64,000 nt of DNA from Pseudohongiella acticola. GTDB taxonomy: Bacteria; Pseudomonadota; Gammaproteobacteria; Pseudomonadales; Pseudohongiellaceae. Position numbers and translations under genes: made by a program. Of this stretch, positions 9,529 to 19,083 are shown in pieces. The stretch lies in the NCBI RefSeq assembly GCF_001758195.1, contig NZ_MASR01000003.1, positions 248,001 to 312,000 of the forward strand, in the 5' to 3' direction. The notes under the pieces are model-generated. The model ran no database searches. It saw only the letters and a list, made by a program, of their open reading frames with translations, and was not told the DNA's origin. Positions within the stretch are counted from its first letter, which is position 1. Each line of letters begins with the position of its first letter.

Positions 9529-10281
9529 ATGACATCTGAAATGCAGATTGACCTGAATGCCGACCTTGGCGAAGGCGGCGACTTTGACCAGGAGCTGCTG
9601 ACGCTGGTCTCATCAGCCAATATCAGCTGCGGCGCCCATGCTGGCAGCGCTACCGACATCCGTGCCGCCTTGCTGACCGCAAAGCAGTACGGCGTGCGCA
9701 TCGGCGCCCACCCCTCCTATCCGGATCGCAACAACATGGGCCGCAAGGTCATGGCCATGACGGCAAAACAATTACAACTGTCATTGCTGGAGCAATTAAC
9801 GTCGCTACAGAACCTGGCCAGTGAAGTCTCGGTCGCCATCCGTTTTGTTAAACCCCACGGCGCGCTCTACAACCAGGCCGCCCGGGACCTGACCCTGGCC
9901 AGACAGATCGCTGACATCATTCGATCATTCGATGATTCGTTAACACTTGTCGGGCTGGCCGGCAGCCAATTGCTAGACGCCGGTCGAGAGGCCGGACTGG
10001 ACGTCTGCGCCGAGGCTTTTGTTGATCGCGCCTACCAGGCTGACGGTAACCTGGTGCCACGCGCGCAAACGGGCGCCGTCATCGAAGATACCGAACAGGC
10101 CATGCAACAGGCGTTGAGCATCATCACCGGGCAACGCGTGATGGCCAACGATGGTTCTCAGATCACGATTTCTGCTGATACGCTCTGCATCCACGGTGAC
10201 ACGCCGCAAGCGTTGAAGTTTGCCAGAACGCTGCACAACCGCCTGAACGAAGCCGGCATTCAAATCCGCGCCTGCCTTTAA
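9529..10281 (+). CDS. pxpA: 5-oxoprolinase subunit PxpA (LamB/YcsF family)
   Basis: PxpA, 250 residues (244 in E. coli), is the third 5-oxoprolinase subunit and belongs to the LamB/YcsF family with a polysaccharide-deacetylase-like barrel. Conserved segments are DLNADLGEGG near residues 6-15, ISCGAHAG, GAHPSYPDR, FVKPHGALYN and the C-terminal ISADTLCIHGDTP. The ATG at 9529 is preceded by GGAAG (9514-9518); a second ATG four codons in is possible. Unlike the pxpB-pxpC junction, which overlaps, pxpA is separated from pxpC by the minisatellite, which may uncouple its translation. It ends 23 nt before the convergent gspN, with no obvious terminator between them. Confidence 0.94.
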   Translation: MTSEMQIDLNADLGEGGDFDQELLTLVSSANISCGAHAGSATDIRAALLTAKQYGVRIGAHPSYPDRNNMGRKVMAMTAKQLQLSLLEQLTSLQNLASEVSVAIRFVKPHGALYNQAARDLTLARQIADIIRSFDDSLTLVGLAGSQLLDAGREAGLDVCAEAFVDRAYQADGNLVPRAQTGAVIEDTEQAMQQALSIITGQRVMANDGSQITISADTLCIHGDTPQALKFARTLHNRLNEAGIQIRACL

Positions 10282-10304
10282 AACGTTCAACCATGACCTC
10301 TGAC

Positions 10305-11117
10305 TCAGGGCTGGCTGCGCACTTCCAGCGTATAGAGCCCCCCGCCCTGCGGCTCGGCGATGATGTCCAGCAGTTCAACAACTGAATCCGGTGCTTGTGA
10401 CTGCAGGGCCAATTGCGCCCGGGTATGAAAGCTGCCGTTGAGAGATACTGTCGAACGCATGGCAACATGTAAGGGAGTATCCGTCTGTTGCGCCAGCAGA
10501 TCACCATTGTCCAGCTCCACCGTCAGACTGTTGTCACTTTCGCGACCAACAGTGAATGGCAGCGTTTGCAGGGACAGATTGAGCTCGTCAGACAGAATTC
10601 TGGCATCACTCCAGAGACCTCGTCCGCTTAACGCCTGCAACTTTCCGCCCTGCCATGTCAGGTTTGTCAGTTGACCGGAAATATCGCCACCCAGTGTCAC
10701 GTCGGCAGAGCGCAGAAAGATCCCCGCTGGCAGATCAAAGCTCAGGTCACGCAAGCCGACCTCGCCTGCCACAGACAGGCAGGCAACGCCCGCCACGGTC
10801 GCTGGCTGTTCTGGCGAGCGCCTGGATGACACGCCGCTACCGTCAAAGCCGAGTTCGACGCAGGGAGACAGCTGCAGCACTGACAGCGGCCTGATCCGCC
10901 ATGTCAGCCGACCGTGCAGCAGAGCCTGACCGGCCGGTGCCAATGTCGCCTGTGTCGCCGCGCCGGACCAGAGCGAACCGGACAGCCCCTGCAGCACCAG
11001 CGGGCTGTTCACGGGCAGGAATCTGATTACCAGCGTGGCAGGCGCCAACACAACGATCCAGACCAGAGTGAGCACCAATACCAGCAGAGTCATCCTGGTT
11101 TTTTTCCACCTGACCAT
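10305..11117 (-). CDS. gspN: Type II secretion system protein N
   Basis: A 270-residue GspN, the last gene of the gspC-N operon. A single membrane helix (about residues 9-30) is followed by a periplasmic beta-rich domain with the characteristic LQGLSGSLWSG stretch and a segment of the form LTWRIRPLSVLQL. GspN is an auxiliary inner-membrane component present in only some type II systems; its exact role is unclear. The gene lies three nt after gspM. It is convergent with pxpA. Confidence 0.85.
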   Translation of the reverse strand: MVRWKKTRMTLLVLVLTLVWIVVLAPATLVIRFLPVNSPLVLQGLSGSLWSGAATQATLAPAGQALLHGRLTWRIRPLSVLQLSPCVELGFDGSGVSSRRSPEQPATVAGVACLSVAGEVGLRDLSFDLPAGIFLRSADVTLGGDISGQLTNLTWQGGKLQALSGRGLWSDARILSDELNLSLQTLPFTVGRESDNSLTVELDNGDLLAQQTDTPLHVAMRSTVSLNGSFHTRAQLALQSQAPDSVVELLDIIAEPQGGGLYTLEVRSQP

Positions 11118-11120
11118 GGC

Positions 11121-11603
11121 TCAGCGTCCGCGCAGTCGCAGGCTGACGCTGACATTGCCCGGTGTCGTGACCGGAGACAACGTCAGTGAGTCAATGCTCA
11201 TCGAGCCGCTGCTTTCAATGCCATTCAGCCAGGTCAGTACAGACGCCATGCCGACGTCATTGAGTCGCACCGCGACCGATGAATTATCCGCTGCCGGCTC
11301 CAGCGAGGCGATGCGCAGCCCCAGCGCTGACGCCGACTCATCCAGGGATTGCGCCAGATTGCCAGTACCGCTGGTTTGCGAGCCTGCCGCTGCACGCGCA
11401 GCGGCAAGTTCCTGCGACAGCGATCGCACTGCGAGCAGCGACTGTTCAGCATTGCTCACACGTTGCGCCGACAATGTCCTTGCCTGCAACATGGGTTGCC
11501 ATGCCAGCTGCCAGACCAGAACCATCAGCACCACGGCGAGCCCGGCAAGCAGTATCAGTTGTTCTCTGGGAGTTTTCTGCAGCAACCAGCTCTTAATCCT
11601 CAT
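11121..11603 (-). CDS. gspM: Type II secretion system protein M
   Basis: A 160-residue GspM: a short cytoplasmic tail, one membrane helix at about 17-36 (LILLAGLAVVLMVLVWQLAW), then a heptad-rich stretch and a small ferredoxin-like periplasmic domain. GspM pairs with GspL and helps connect the GspE motor to the periplasmic pseudopilus. It starts 28 nt after the gspL stop, and its neighbours gspL and gspN confirm the assignment, since M proteins are poorly conserved. Confidence 0.85.
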   Translation of the reverse strand: MRIKSWLLQKTPREQLILLAGLAVVLMVLVWQLAWQPMLQARTLSAQRVSNAEQSLLAVRSLSQELAAARAAAGSQTSGTGNLAQSLDESASALGLRIASLEPAADNSSVAVRLNDVGMASVLTWLNGIESSGSMSIDSLTLSPVTTPGNVSVSLRLRGR

Positions 11604-11631
11604 TGCTGCTGCCCCTCATCGCTATAGTCCC

Positions 11632-12969
11632 TCATGGTACCGTCTCCGTAATCATCAGGCTGGCCTGCTGCCGGCTCCCTGACTGAGTCATGTTCTGGGC
11701 GCGGGCCTGCAGGCCCGCGTTATTGAGCTGTTCACTGAATTGCAGGATATCGGTGTTGCTGGCGGCCTCCAGACTGAGTTGCAGCTCACCCAGACCGGTC
11801 GCCGAGCTGCTGCCGTTATAACTCAGTCGGTTTATACTGATCTGCGAACTCCGCACCAGTTGTGGTGTCAGTTGGTCAAGCAGACCCAACACACTGCCGC
11901 CGCTGGCGTCGCCGCGCAACTGCCGCAACTGTGAGCTCAACTGCTGTTCGGCATCCACCAGCACGCCTGCCGGCACGACCTCACGATAGGCCGACTCGAT
12001 GTCCTGCTGCAGCGATCGAAAACGCTGATTATTGAACTGTATTTCCAGTACTGCCACGAAAGCAAAGGTGACAGCGGCGAAGCATGCAGCGATGAGTGGC
12101 AGGCGCGCCGGACGCCAGGCTTTCTGCCAGCGTACCGGCCGGGCAAACTCTCCCTGCCGCAGATCCGGAATCGTTGACGATACTTTATTGTTGTGGCTGC
12201 CCGCGCCGGTGTGGCATATCCCGTGCCAGGCCCCTGACAACAAGGCACTGGCGACCTCGGGTTGCCAGCTCTGCACCAGAGCACTGGCATTTACCTGGGC
12301 GGCGAGAACATCCAGTTCAGGTTGTGTCACAGCCTGCAATTGCAGCTCTCTCGGTGGCGTCACCGAGGCCGCTGCAGGTGAATGCAGCATGGCGTCCAGC
12401 AATATGCCCAGCATCGACAGGTCGACACTGGCGGCAGCGCCGGTTCCCCAGGCTACGTCCACCTGACCGTCTGTCAGTCGCAGCACCCAACTGTCGACAG
12501 AGGCTGGCAGCAACAAGGGTTCAGCGTAACAATGCCTGACATCAAAACCGATCGCTTCCAGCACCCGGATCCGGTCAGCCAGTTCACGTTTGTCGATATA
12601 CGATGCCACCAGCGCCGGTTCGTCTACGTCGGACTCGGCAGTGGTGCCAGCGTTCGGTTGGTTCTCGCTGCTTCCGCCCTGTATTGGCGATCCCAGCGCA
12701 ACATGCAGCCCTGCCACATCCTGCGCCAGATCGGATTCCAGCTCATACGGGACAAGACGGGCCAAATGCCTTTTTTCCTGGGATTTGAATTTAATGCGTC
12801 GACTGGGGCAGTCAGCACCAGAAATCAGCAGCGTCAAAGTTGCCTCCGGCCAGCGGGCTGCCATCACTGACAGCTCACCGCTACCCTGCTCACCGGATTG
12901 GCTGACAAACCAACGGTAGTGCGGTTGTTCTGTATCGCCACTGATCTGTCTGACCCATAAATCAGTCAT
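11632..12969 (-). CDS. gspL: Type II secretion system protein L
   Basis: A 445-residue GspL. The cytoplasmic actin-like domain occupies about residues 1-270 and includes RHLARLVPYELESDLAQDV, typical of the family; this part binds the GspE ATPase. A membrane helix follows at about 290-310, then a predicted coiled stretch and a ferredoxin-like periplasmic domain that pairs with GspM. The gene starts 17 nt after gspK, within the same operon. No missing parts were noticed. Confidence 0.9.
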   Translation of the reverse strand: MTDLWVRQISGDTEQPHYRWFVSQSGEQGSGELSVMAARWPEATLTLLISGADCPSRRIKFKSQEKRHLARLVPYELESDLAQDVAGLHVALGSPIQGGSSENQPNAGTTAESDVDEPALVASYIDKRELADRIRVLEAIGFDVRHCYAEPLLLPASVDSWVLRLTDGQVDVAWGTGAAASVDLSMLGILLDAMLHSPAAASVTPPRELQLQAVTQPELDVLAAQVNASALVQSWQPEVASALLSGAWHGICHTGAGSHNNKVSSTIPDLRQGEFARPVRWQKAWRPARLPLIAACFAAVTFAFVAVLEIQFNNQRFRSLQQDIESAYREVVPAGVLVDAEQQLSSQLRQLRGDASGGSVLGLLDQLTPQLVRSSQISINRLSYNGSSSATGLGELQLSLEAASNTDILQFSEQLNNAGLQARAQNMTQSGSRQQASLMITETVP

Positions 12970-12986
12970 CGTGTATTCCTGTTAAG

Positions 12987-14093
12987 CTATAAAGCAAAAT
13001 TTCTGGATAGCGTTCGCACGCCATTCTCGTCACGAAACAACAAGGCCATCATGTATCGCGACCGTTCGCCGATGGTTGCACTGGCATGGACAATAAAGTA
13101 CTCACTGGCGACACCGTAGGGCCGGTTCTGCGCGACCTTGCTGTCTCCGGAAGTGTCTTCAGTAGTACCACCGGAACCGTCTCCTGAACTGCCACCAGCG
13201 TTTTCGTTGAACGCAATTTTGTCGCCGATGCCCTGCAGAACCGGTGCCGTTGCCAGCTCCGCGGTTTCGCTAAACAGGGTCTGTTCACGATACTGCGCCA
13301 ATGCCGACACCGACTCCGCTGGCAATGGGGTCAGATCATTTGTTGCATTGATCATGCCCATGACCCGCGGTACCGCGGTATTGATATTGAGCGCTGTGGA
13401 TACCGGCAGTGCAGTGATCAGGGGTGTCAACCTTGTCAGCAACTCAGGAGTCATGTGCCGCACCAACGTCAGTTCGCTGACATCAAAAATCACCTGGTTG
13501 GCAGCATTCAGCACTCTCGGCTCAGAGCTGTAATACAGCGACTCGGCGCCACCCGGGCCAGCAGGCTGATCATCTTCATCCACCCAGTCGATAATCGCTT
13601 CCGTGATCTCTATCGCCTGCGCCTCACTCAGCGGGTAATCGCTGAAGCTCTGTAACAGCCGTATAAAATGTTTTTGCTGTTCACTGAAGCGCTGTGCCGG
13701 TGGCGCTGACAGGTCATCATGATACTGGCCCTTCACTGTCAGATTGTTGATATTGTACAAACCCTGAGCATCAATCAGCTGAACCTCCAGCCAACCGTCA
13801 TCGGTTGGAAATGGCGGTAATTGCGTGGCCCAGGCTTCCTGCAGATGATCCAGTTGCGACTCCGCACCATCTGTTGCCAGTACTTGCGCAGCCAGCGCTT
13901 CAGCACCCTGCAGGTAAGCGTTAAATCGCGCCTGCAGCAGTCCATTTTCAGTGCGATTGGCCTGCAGTACAAACGCCTGACCAAACTGCATCGCCAGCAC
14001 CGCCACCAGGCCGGCAACCAGTAGCGCCAGTATCAAGGCACTGCCGCGACTGCGCGTCGGCCTGGTTAAACTGTTTCCATGTCTGTGTGTCAT
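12987..14093 (-). CDS. gspK: Type II secretion minor pseudopilin GspK
   Basis: A 368-residue GspK, the large minor pseudopilin thought to cap the pseudopilus tip. The leader ends RSRG with cleavage before SALILALLVAGLVAVLAM. As expected for GspK, the residue five positions after the cleavage site is not Glu. A helical inserted domain follows; the text IDWVDEDDQPAGPGGAE and a region near DVSELTLVRHMTPEL are typical. Its ATG overlaps the gspJ stop as ATGA, so K is translationally coupled to J. Confidence 0.92.
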   Translation of the reverse strand: MTHRHGNSLTRPTRSRGSALILALLVAGLVAVLAMQFGQAFVLQANRTENGLLQARFNAYLQGAEALAAQVLATDGAESQLDHLQEAWATQLPPFPTDDGWLEVQLIDAQGLYNINNLTVKGQYHDDLSAPPAQRFSEQQKHFIRLLQSFSDYPLSEAQAIEITEAIIDWVDEDDQPAGPGGAESLYYSSEPRVLNAANQVIFDVSELTLVRHMTPELLTRLTPLITALPVSTALNINTAVPRVMGMINATNDLTPLPAESVSALAQYREQTLFSETAELATAPVLQGIGDKIAFNENAGGSSGDGSGGTTEDTSGDSKVAQNRPYGVASEYFIVHASATIGERSRYMMALLFRDENGVRTLSRNFAL

Positions 14094-14842
14094 GGCGCCC
14101 CCGATAACAGAAACACACGGCTGACCGTGCCCAGCGTGCCATTTCTCATCTGCAATTGCACTTCTACGGCCGCTGGCAGCCTCTCTATCATCGCCTGCGC
14201 TGCTGGCACCTCATCGCCTGCTGTGTCTGCGCCCGAGCTGTTGTTCATGACTATTGGCCATTCGCTAGCCCAGGCCTCTGCAACGGATTCTGCGTTAACC
14301 GGTAGGAACCGAAAACGCAGAGTCTCGATACCCTGCAGCAGCCGCAGACTGCCGGCAGGAGCCTCGGTCAGCCCCTGATTGCGTTCCGGCCAATAGTCAC
14401 GATACAGGTCCCCGTCAACCACCCGATAAGCCACTCGTTGCAGCCCGGACCGCTGCTGTTGTAAGGGGTTGCTCCAACCGGTGCGCACGAACCATAGCTG
14501 CGCGCCCGGCCGTTGCAGTAAAGCCGGCAGGAACAGACCCGCACCGCCCTGACTCAGCATGGCAGGGCGGCCGCGGGGCAGAAAATCGGTAGCCGCCAGA
14601 CTATCAACGCCGGTGGCGGGTTTCGCCGCCATCCGGGTGCTGGCCTGTTGCAGGTCAGCCGAAAACAACAACCAGACACGTTCAAGTTCATTGATCTGCT
14701 GCAGAACATCTGTGCCCTGTTCCGACACAGCCATGGCTGTATCCAGAAATCGGTACGACATGGCACCTATCAAAACGGTCAGGGCCATCGCAATCAGCAG
14801 CTCGATCAGAGTAAAACCGCGTTGGTTATTATGTGCAGGCAT
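14090..14842 (-). CDS. gspJ: Type II secretion minor pseudopilin GspJ
   Basis: A 250-residue GspJ. The prepilin leader ends QRG and the mature N-terminus is FTLIELLIAMALTVLIG, with the conserved Glu5. The body is the beta-rich minor pseudopilin fold that forms the tip complex with GspI and GspK. I chose the ATG at 14842, one nt after the gspI stop and behind a GGAG, rather than an upstream in-frame start at 14878 that would add 12 residues inside gspI. It overlaps gspK by four bases. Confidence 0.92.
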   Translation of the reverse strand: MPAHNNQRGFTLIELLIAMALTVLIGAMSYRFLDTAMAVSEQGTDVLQQINELERVWLLFSADLQQASTRMAAKPATGVDSLAATDFLPRGRPAMLSQGGAGLFLPALLQRPGAQLWFVRTGWSNPLQQQRSGLQRVAYRVVDGDLYRDYWPERNQGLTEAPAGSLRLLQGIETLRFRFLPVNAESVAEAWASEWPIVMNNSSGADTAGDEVPAAQAMIERLPAAVEVQLQMRNGTLGTVSRVFLLSGAP

Positions 14843-14843
14843 G

Positions 14844-15272
14844 TCAGCGTACTCCACTGGCTGTCGCTGTGCGCGCATATACCATTATTTCGACGAAGGC
14901 ATCACGTTGTTGCTGTCGCGCTATCGCATCGGGATAGACACTCAGCGTCTGCCTTACCATACCCGGCACAGGTGTCGCTTCCGTGGACAATAACCAGAGC
15001 CATTGCCGCCCTGCCAACAGACGTTCGCCCTGTAGTTCACTTTGAGAACCATCAACGGTCTGCAACCGGTCAGGCGTCTGCAACGCATAAAGAGCCAGTT
15101 GATCCTGAGCCACCCAGGAAGCCAGTGTCTTTTCTTCAAGCACCCCGGTGCTGGTCAACTGGGTGCTCAATTGAAACATCAGCGCAGGCAGCGCCACCGC
15201 TACAACAAACAGCGCCACCATCACTTCAACCAGGGTGAAGCCTTGTGCTTTTGCTGTTAATCCGGTTGTCAT
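14844..15272 (-). CDS. gspI: Type II secretion minor pseudopilin GspI
   Basis: A 142-residue GspI, the minor pseudopilin that nucleates the tip complex. The leader ends KAQG and the mature part begins FTLVEVMVALFVVAVALP, with Glu5 present. The VAQDQLALY stretch after the helix is typical of the family. The start overlaps the gspH stop as ATGA, and gspJ begins one nt after its stop. Confidence 0.92.
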   Translation of the reverse strand: MTTGLTAKAQGFTLVEVMVALFVVAVALPALMFQLSTQLTSTGVLEEKTLASWVAQDQLALYALQTPDRLQTVDGSQSELQGERLLAGRQWLWLLSTEATPVPGMVRQTLSVYPDAIARQQQRDAFVEIMVYARTATASGVR

Positions 15273-15868
15273 CGCTGCCGCCTTTCCACTTCACCGGTTG
15301 TTGTGTTGCTCAGCGTCACCACCTGCTCATCCTGTGACAATGACCACTCAAACGCCGTGCTTTCTCCGGTCGGATAGAACACCACTGCTGGCATACCAGG
15401 GTCCACTGTCAGTGCCTGGGTATTGACTCTTTCACCTTCAATCATCAGATTACTGGCAAGGCCTGGTGACAGATTCAGATCCTGCAGATCACTGTGCGCC
15501 GACACTGGCTGCCAGGTCGCCTGACGATTGCGAACCAGGCCACCCGAGGTGCGGCCATAACGCAACCAGGTAACGGCAATACCGTCTTCTTGCGCTGTCG
15601 ATGAAGAGGTAAACCCCAGGGCCACAGGCTCGCCGCTGAGTATCGCCTGTGACGAAGCCGCTGCCATTAGTACCATCAACTCTTCTGAGACAGATTCCGG
15701 CGAAACGCGATTGCCGCCACCAAAGACAGCAGACAGTGACCCTGTCGACAACGTCACCACGCTGACAATAAGTCCCATAATGGCCATCACCACCAGCATC
15801 TCGATCAGACTGAAACCCTGCGCCCTGCCACGCACCAGAAACTTACTCCGCGTCCTGCCAATTGCCAT
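15269..15868 (-). CDS. gspH: Type II secretion minor pseudopilin GspH
   Basis: A 199-residue GspH-like pseudopilin. The leader ends RAQG, followed by FSLIEMLVVMAIMGLIVSVV with Glu5 present. I placed the start at ATG 15868, which lies within the last codons of gspG (26-nt overlap) and gives a leader of normal length. A longer frame to 15937 would overlap gspG by 95 nt. GspH is the weakest conserved of the minor pseudopilins, and the position in the operon supports the call. Confidence 0.88.
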   Translation of the reverse strand: MAIGRTRSKFLVRGRAQGFSLIEMLVVMAIMGLIVSVVTLSTGSLSAVFGGGNRVSPESVSEELMVLMAAASSQAILSGEPVALGFTSSSTAQEDGIAVTWLRYGRTSGGLVRNRQATWQPVSAHSDLQDLNLSPGLASNLMIEGERVNTQALTVDPGMPAVVFYPTGESTAFEWSLSQDEQVVTLSNTTTGEVERRQR

Positions 15869-16301
15869 AATCCTGGTTCTGCCCGTCACCACCGCGAGTG
15901 CCGTCAGCGCCATAGGTGAAAATATCGTAGTCACCATTCTGGCCCGGACTCAGGTAGAGATAGGGATTACCCCAGGGATCAACCGGCAGCGACTCCAGAT
16001 AACCATCGCTTTTCCAGTTCGCAGGCATCGGCGCCAACGTCGGCCGCTCCACCAGCGCATTGAGTCCCTGCTCACTGCTGGGGTAGGCATAGTTGTCAAG
16101 CCGATACATGCGCAGCGCCGTTTCAATGGCACTGAAATCAGCGAACACTTTTTGTACCCGGGCTTCATCGGCGCGACCCAGCACATTGGGCGCGATGATA
16201 CTGATCAGCAAGCCCATGATAACCAGCACGACCAGAATTTCGATCAGACTGAAGCCTCGCTGGCTGGTTTTAGCCGGCCCTGGTTGTTGTTGCATTTGCA
16301 T
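15843..16301 (-). CDS. gspG: Type II secretion major pseudopilin GspG
   Basis: A 152-residue major pseudopilin, the main subunit of the piston-like pseudopilus. The leader ends SQRG and the mature part begins FSLIEILVVLVIMGLLISII, followed by a globular domain with LDNYAYPSSEQGLNALV, DPWGNPYLY and a C-terminal GADGTRGGDGQNQDYGNW that carries the calcium-binding loop of GspG. The ATG at 16299-16301 lies a good distance after GAGGAAG; a GTG three codons upstream (16310) is an alternative. Confidence 0.95.
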   Translation of the reverse strand: MQMQQQPGPAKTSQRGFSLIEILVVLVIMGLLISIIAPNVLGRADEARVQKVFADFSAIETALRMYRLDNYAYPSSEQGLNALVERPTLAPMPANWKSDGYLESLPVDPWGNPYLYLSPGQNGDYDIFTYGADGTRGGDGQNQDYGNWQDAE

Positions 16302-16346
16302 AATATCCACTTCCTCGTTAACAAGTTATCGGGCGTCGCCGCCGGC

Positions 16347-17567
16347 TCAGATCAGTGTGTTAATATCAAAAATCGGCAACAGCACCGCCAGCATGATCAG
16401 GGTTACCAGACCGCCCATCAGAACGATGGTCAGCGGCTCCAGCAACGCCATGGTGGTACCCAGGCGCATCTGTAACTCGCGCTCCTGATTATCAGCAGCG
16501 TAGGCCAGCTGCCTGGCCAGCGTGCCATTGGCTTCGCCGTTAGCTGCCATCTGCACCAGCAAAGGCGGAAACACGTCTGCCTGCCGCATGCTTTTACTGA
16601 AGCTGCCCCCTTCCTGTACGCGTACCGCCAGTTGTTCAGTCGCTGTACGCATCACTTCGTTATCCAGTACCTGCGCCGCAATCCGCACCGACTCCAGCAA
16701 AGGCACACCGCTACTGAGCAGGATGGCCAATGTTGATGCAAAGCGGGCGCTGTCCATTTGTCGAAGCATGTCGCTGAGCAAGGGGACATGCAGCAGAAAC
16801 TGGTGCCAGCGCCTGCGGGCATCTAGGTCGCGCAGACGCCAGCGAAAGCCGATGACGGCAGCAACTGTCGTGAATAACAGCAACAACGCCCAGCCCGACG
16901 CCATGAAATCACTGACCACAATCAGGGCTCGCGTCAGCCCCGGCAATTCCCGGCTGGAACTGGCAAACATGCTCACCAGCCGCGGCACGACAAAGGTCAT
17001 GAGCAGGCTCACCACCAGCACGCTGACCCCGAGTAGCGCCATCGGGTAAACAAGCGCCATTTGCAACTTTTGCCGGGACTGCTGACCGGTCTCGGTATAC
17101 TCAGCCAGCCGCTCCATCACCTCACCCAGATAACCGGCCGATTCCCCGGCACGCACCATGGCGCAATACATGCGATCGAACGCCGCCGGATGCTCGCTCA
17201 TGGCCTGCGCCAGCGTGTGGCCTTCCAGTACCCGCGAACGCACCTGTGACAGCAGGGTTTTGACCCGGATATTGCGGCTTTGACGGGCGCTGATCTGCAG
17301 CGCCTCATCCAGAGGTAAACCCGACTGGATTAACGACGCCAGCTGTCGGCTGACCAGGGACAATTCTGCTACCGACAGACGACGTTGACGCCGGAACAGA
17401 CTGGCAAACCCCGCGGCGGAAGCCGGCGCCTTACCGGAGCTGATGACCAGAGGCCTGACGTTCTGTGCCCGCAACTGCGCCCGCACATGACGTTCACCGT
17501 CACCTTCGATAACCCCGGTGACCCGTTTGCCGTCGGCATCCAGCGCCTGATAGGTGAATGAGGCCAT
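16347..17567 (-). CDS. gspF: Type II secretion inner-membrane protein GspF
   Basis: A 406-residue GspF, the polytopic inner-membrane platform of the secretion system. Two related cytoplasmic helical domains are separated by membrane helices: one pair around residues 170-220 (VSLLMTFVVPRLV) and one at the C-terminus (IVLMGGLVTLIMLAVLLPIFDIN). The family marker segment SGLPLDEALQISARQ is present near residue 94. It works with GspE and GspL to move pseudopilins. It follows gspE by about 40 nt. Confidence 0.95.
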   Translation of the reverse strand: MASFTYQALDADGKRVTGVIEGDGERHVRAQLRAQNVRPLVISSGKAPASAAGFASLFRRQRRLSVAELSLVSRQLASLIQSGLPLDEALQISARQSRNIRVKTLLSQVRSRVLEGHTLAQAMSEHPAAFDRMYCAMVRAGESAGYLGEVMERLAEYTETGQQSRQKLQMALVYPMALLGVSVLVVSLLMTFVVPRLVSMFASSSRELPGLTRALIVVSDFMASGWALLLLFTTVAAVIGFRWRLRDLDARRRWHQFLLHVPLLSDMLRQMDSARFASTLAILLSSGVPLLESVRIAAQVLDNEVMRTATEQLAVRVQEGGSFSKSMRQADVFPPLLVQMAANGEANGTLARQLAYAADNQERELQMRLGTTMALLEPLTIVLMGGLVTLIMLAVLLPIFDINTLI

Positions 17568-17607
17568 AACTAAGCTGCCTCAGCTGCCGTCACGTGGACG
17601 TTGATAA

Positions 17608-19083
17608 TCATGCCCATGTGGTTACCCGTAATACTTCTTCCAGGCTGGTTTCACCGGCCAGCACCCGTTGCCGTCCATGTTCATCAATGGCCGGACTGCT
17701 AGCACGCAGATGCGCCAGCATGGTCTGCTCACCGGCGCCGTCGTGAATCAACCGGCGCAACGCTTCATCCACTTCGATCAATTCATAAATACCGGTCCGG
17801 CCTTTATATCCACTCTGGTTACAGGCATCACAACCGTGCGCACGATAAACTACCGAGCCTGATGGCAGGCCAAAGCGCTGCTGTTCACTGAGGTCTGCCT
17901 CGACAGGTTGACGACACTGCTGGCACAGACAGCGCACCAGACGCTGCGCCAGTATCGCCTCAAGACTGGATGACAACAGGAACGGTTCTATGCCCATATC
18001 CTGCAGCCGCGTGACAGCACCGATGGCGGTATTGGTGTGTAGCGTTGACAACACCAGATGGCCGGTCAGCGATGCCTGCACGGCGATCGCCGCGGTTTCC
18101 TGATCGCGTATTTCACCGACCATCACCACATCCGGATCCTGCCGCAGGATGGCACGCAATCCCCGCGCAAACGTCATGTCGACTTTGGCGTTAACCTGGG
18201 TCTGGCCGATGCCGGGCAACAGGTATTCCACCGGGTCCTCAATGGTCAGAATATTGCGATGGCGATTGTTGATATGATGCAACCCTGCATACAGGGTTGT
18301 GGTCTTGCCCGACCCGGTGGGACCGGTCACCAGAATAATGCCGTGAGGTTTTTGCAGCGCGCGACTGAAAGCCTCGAAGACCTGAGCCGGCATTGCCAGT
18401 TGCTCCAGGTTCAGTTGCCCGGCGGCCTGGTCCAGCAGTCGCAATACCACACGCTCACCGAAAGACGATGGTATCGTCGATACCCGGATATCAACCGCGT
18501 GCCCGGCCAGACGGACACTGATGCGGCCGTCCTGCGGTAAGCGTTTCTCGGCAATATCCAGCCGTGCCATCACTTTCAACCGTGATACCAGCACCGGACC
18601 CAGTTCGGCTTTGGGGGCCAGTACATCGCGCAACACGCCATCAACCCGAAAGCGGACCGAGACCCGGTGCTCGAACGGTTCGATATGGATATCAGAGGCT
18701 TTTTCGCGTACCGCCTGCGACAGTACCGCATTGATCAACCGGATCACCGGCGCATTATCAGCGCCCGACATCAGATCGCTGTTCTTGGGAATATCATCCA
18801 CCAGTGCCCCGAGATCAAAATCATCGCCAAGCTCATCAGCAGCACGCTGAGCGGCGTCAGCGCCACTCTGATACAGGCGCGTCAGGCGTTGCTGAAAAGT
18901 CTCAGCATCCAGGCTGACCGGCGAAAACGCACAACCCAGCACTCTGCGTAACTCCAGCAGCACCGGCACTGTCAGTCCAGGGCGATGATAAACCACGCCC
19001 TCCTCCACAATGACACCGTGGGCATCGGCAAAGTCATAGGGCAGCATGGCAAACCCATTGTCCGCAACAGCCTGTTCGTTCAC
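17608..19083 (-). CDS. gspE: Type II secretion ATPase GspE
   Basis: A 491-residue secretion ATPase that powers pseudopilus assembly from the cytoplasmic face. It has Walker A GPTGSGKTTTLYAG, an Asp box and Walker B region ILRQDPDVVMVGEIRDQET, a His box STLHTNTA, and the GspE-type zinc element made of CQQC and CDAC separated by about 30 residues. An N-terminal GspL-binding domain precedes them. It begins with GTG at 19081-19083, and this GTG overlaps the gspD stop (GTGA), so E is coupled to D. Confidence 0.96.
   Translation of the reverse strand: MNEQAVADNGFAMLPYDFADAHGVIVEEGVVYHRPGLTVPVLLELRRVLGCAFSPVSLDAETFQQRLTRLYQSGADAAQRAADELGDDFDLGALVDDIPKNSDLMSGADNAPVIRLINAVLSQAVREKASDIHIEPFEHRVSVRFRVDGVLRDVLAPKAELGPVLVSRLKVMARLDIAEKRLPQDGRISVRLAGHAVDIRVSTIPSSFGERVVLRLLDQAAGQLNLEQLAMPAQVFEAFSRALQKPHGIILVTGPTGSGKTTTLYAGLHHINNRHRNILTIEDPVEYLLPGIGQTQVNAKVDMTFARGLRAILRQDPDVVMVGEIRDQETAAIAVQASLTGHLVLSTLHTNTAIGAVTRLQDMGIEPFLLSSSLEAILAQRLVRCLCQQCRQPVEADLSEQQRFGLPSGSVVYRAHGCDACNQSGYKGRTGIYELIEVDEALRRLIHDGAGEQTMLAHLRASSPAIDEHGRQRVLAGETSLEEVLRVTTWA

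Noticed and set aside
9225-9701. Minus-strand open frames through the minisatellite
   Set aside because: They exist only because the repeat is rich in sense codons; they overlap pxpC and pxpA on the opposite strand and show no family features.
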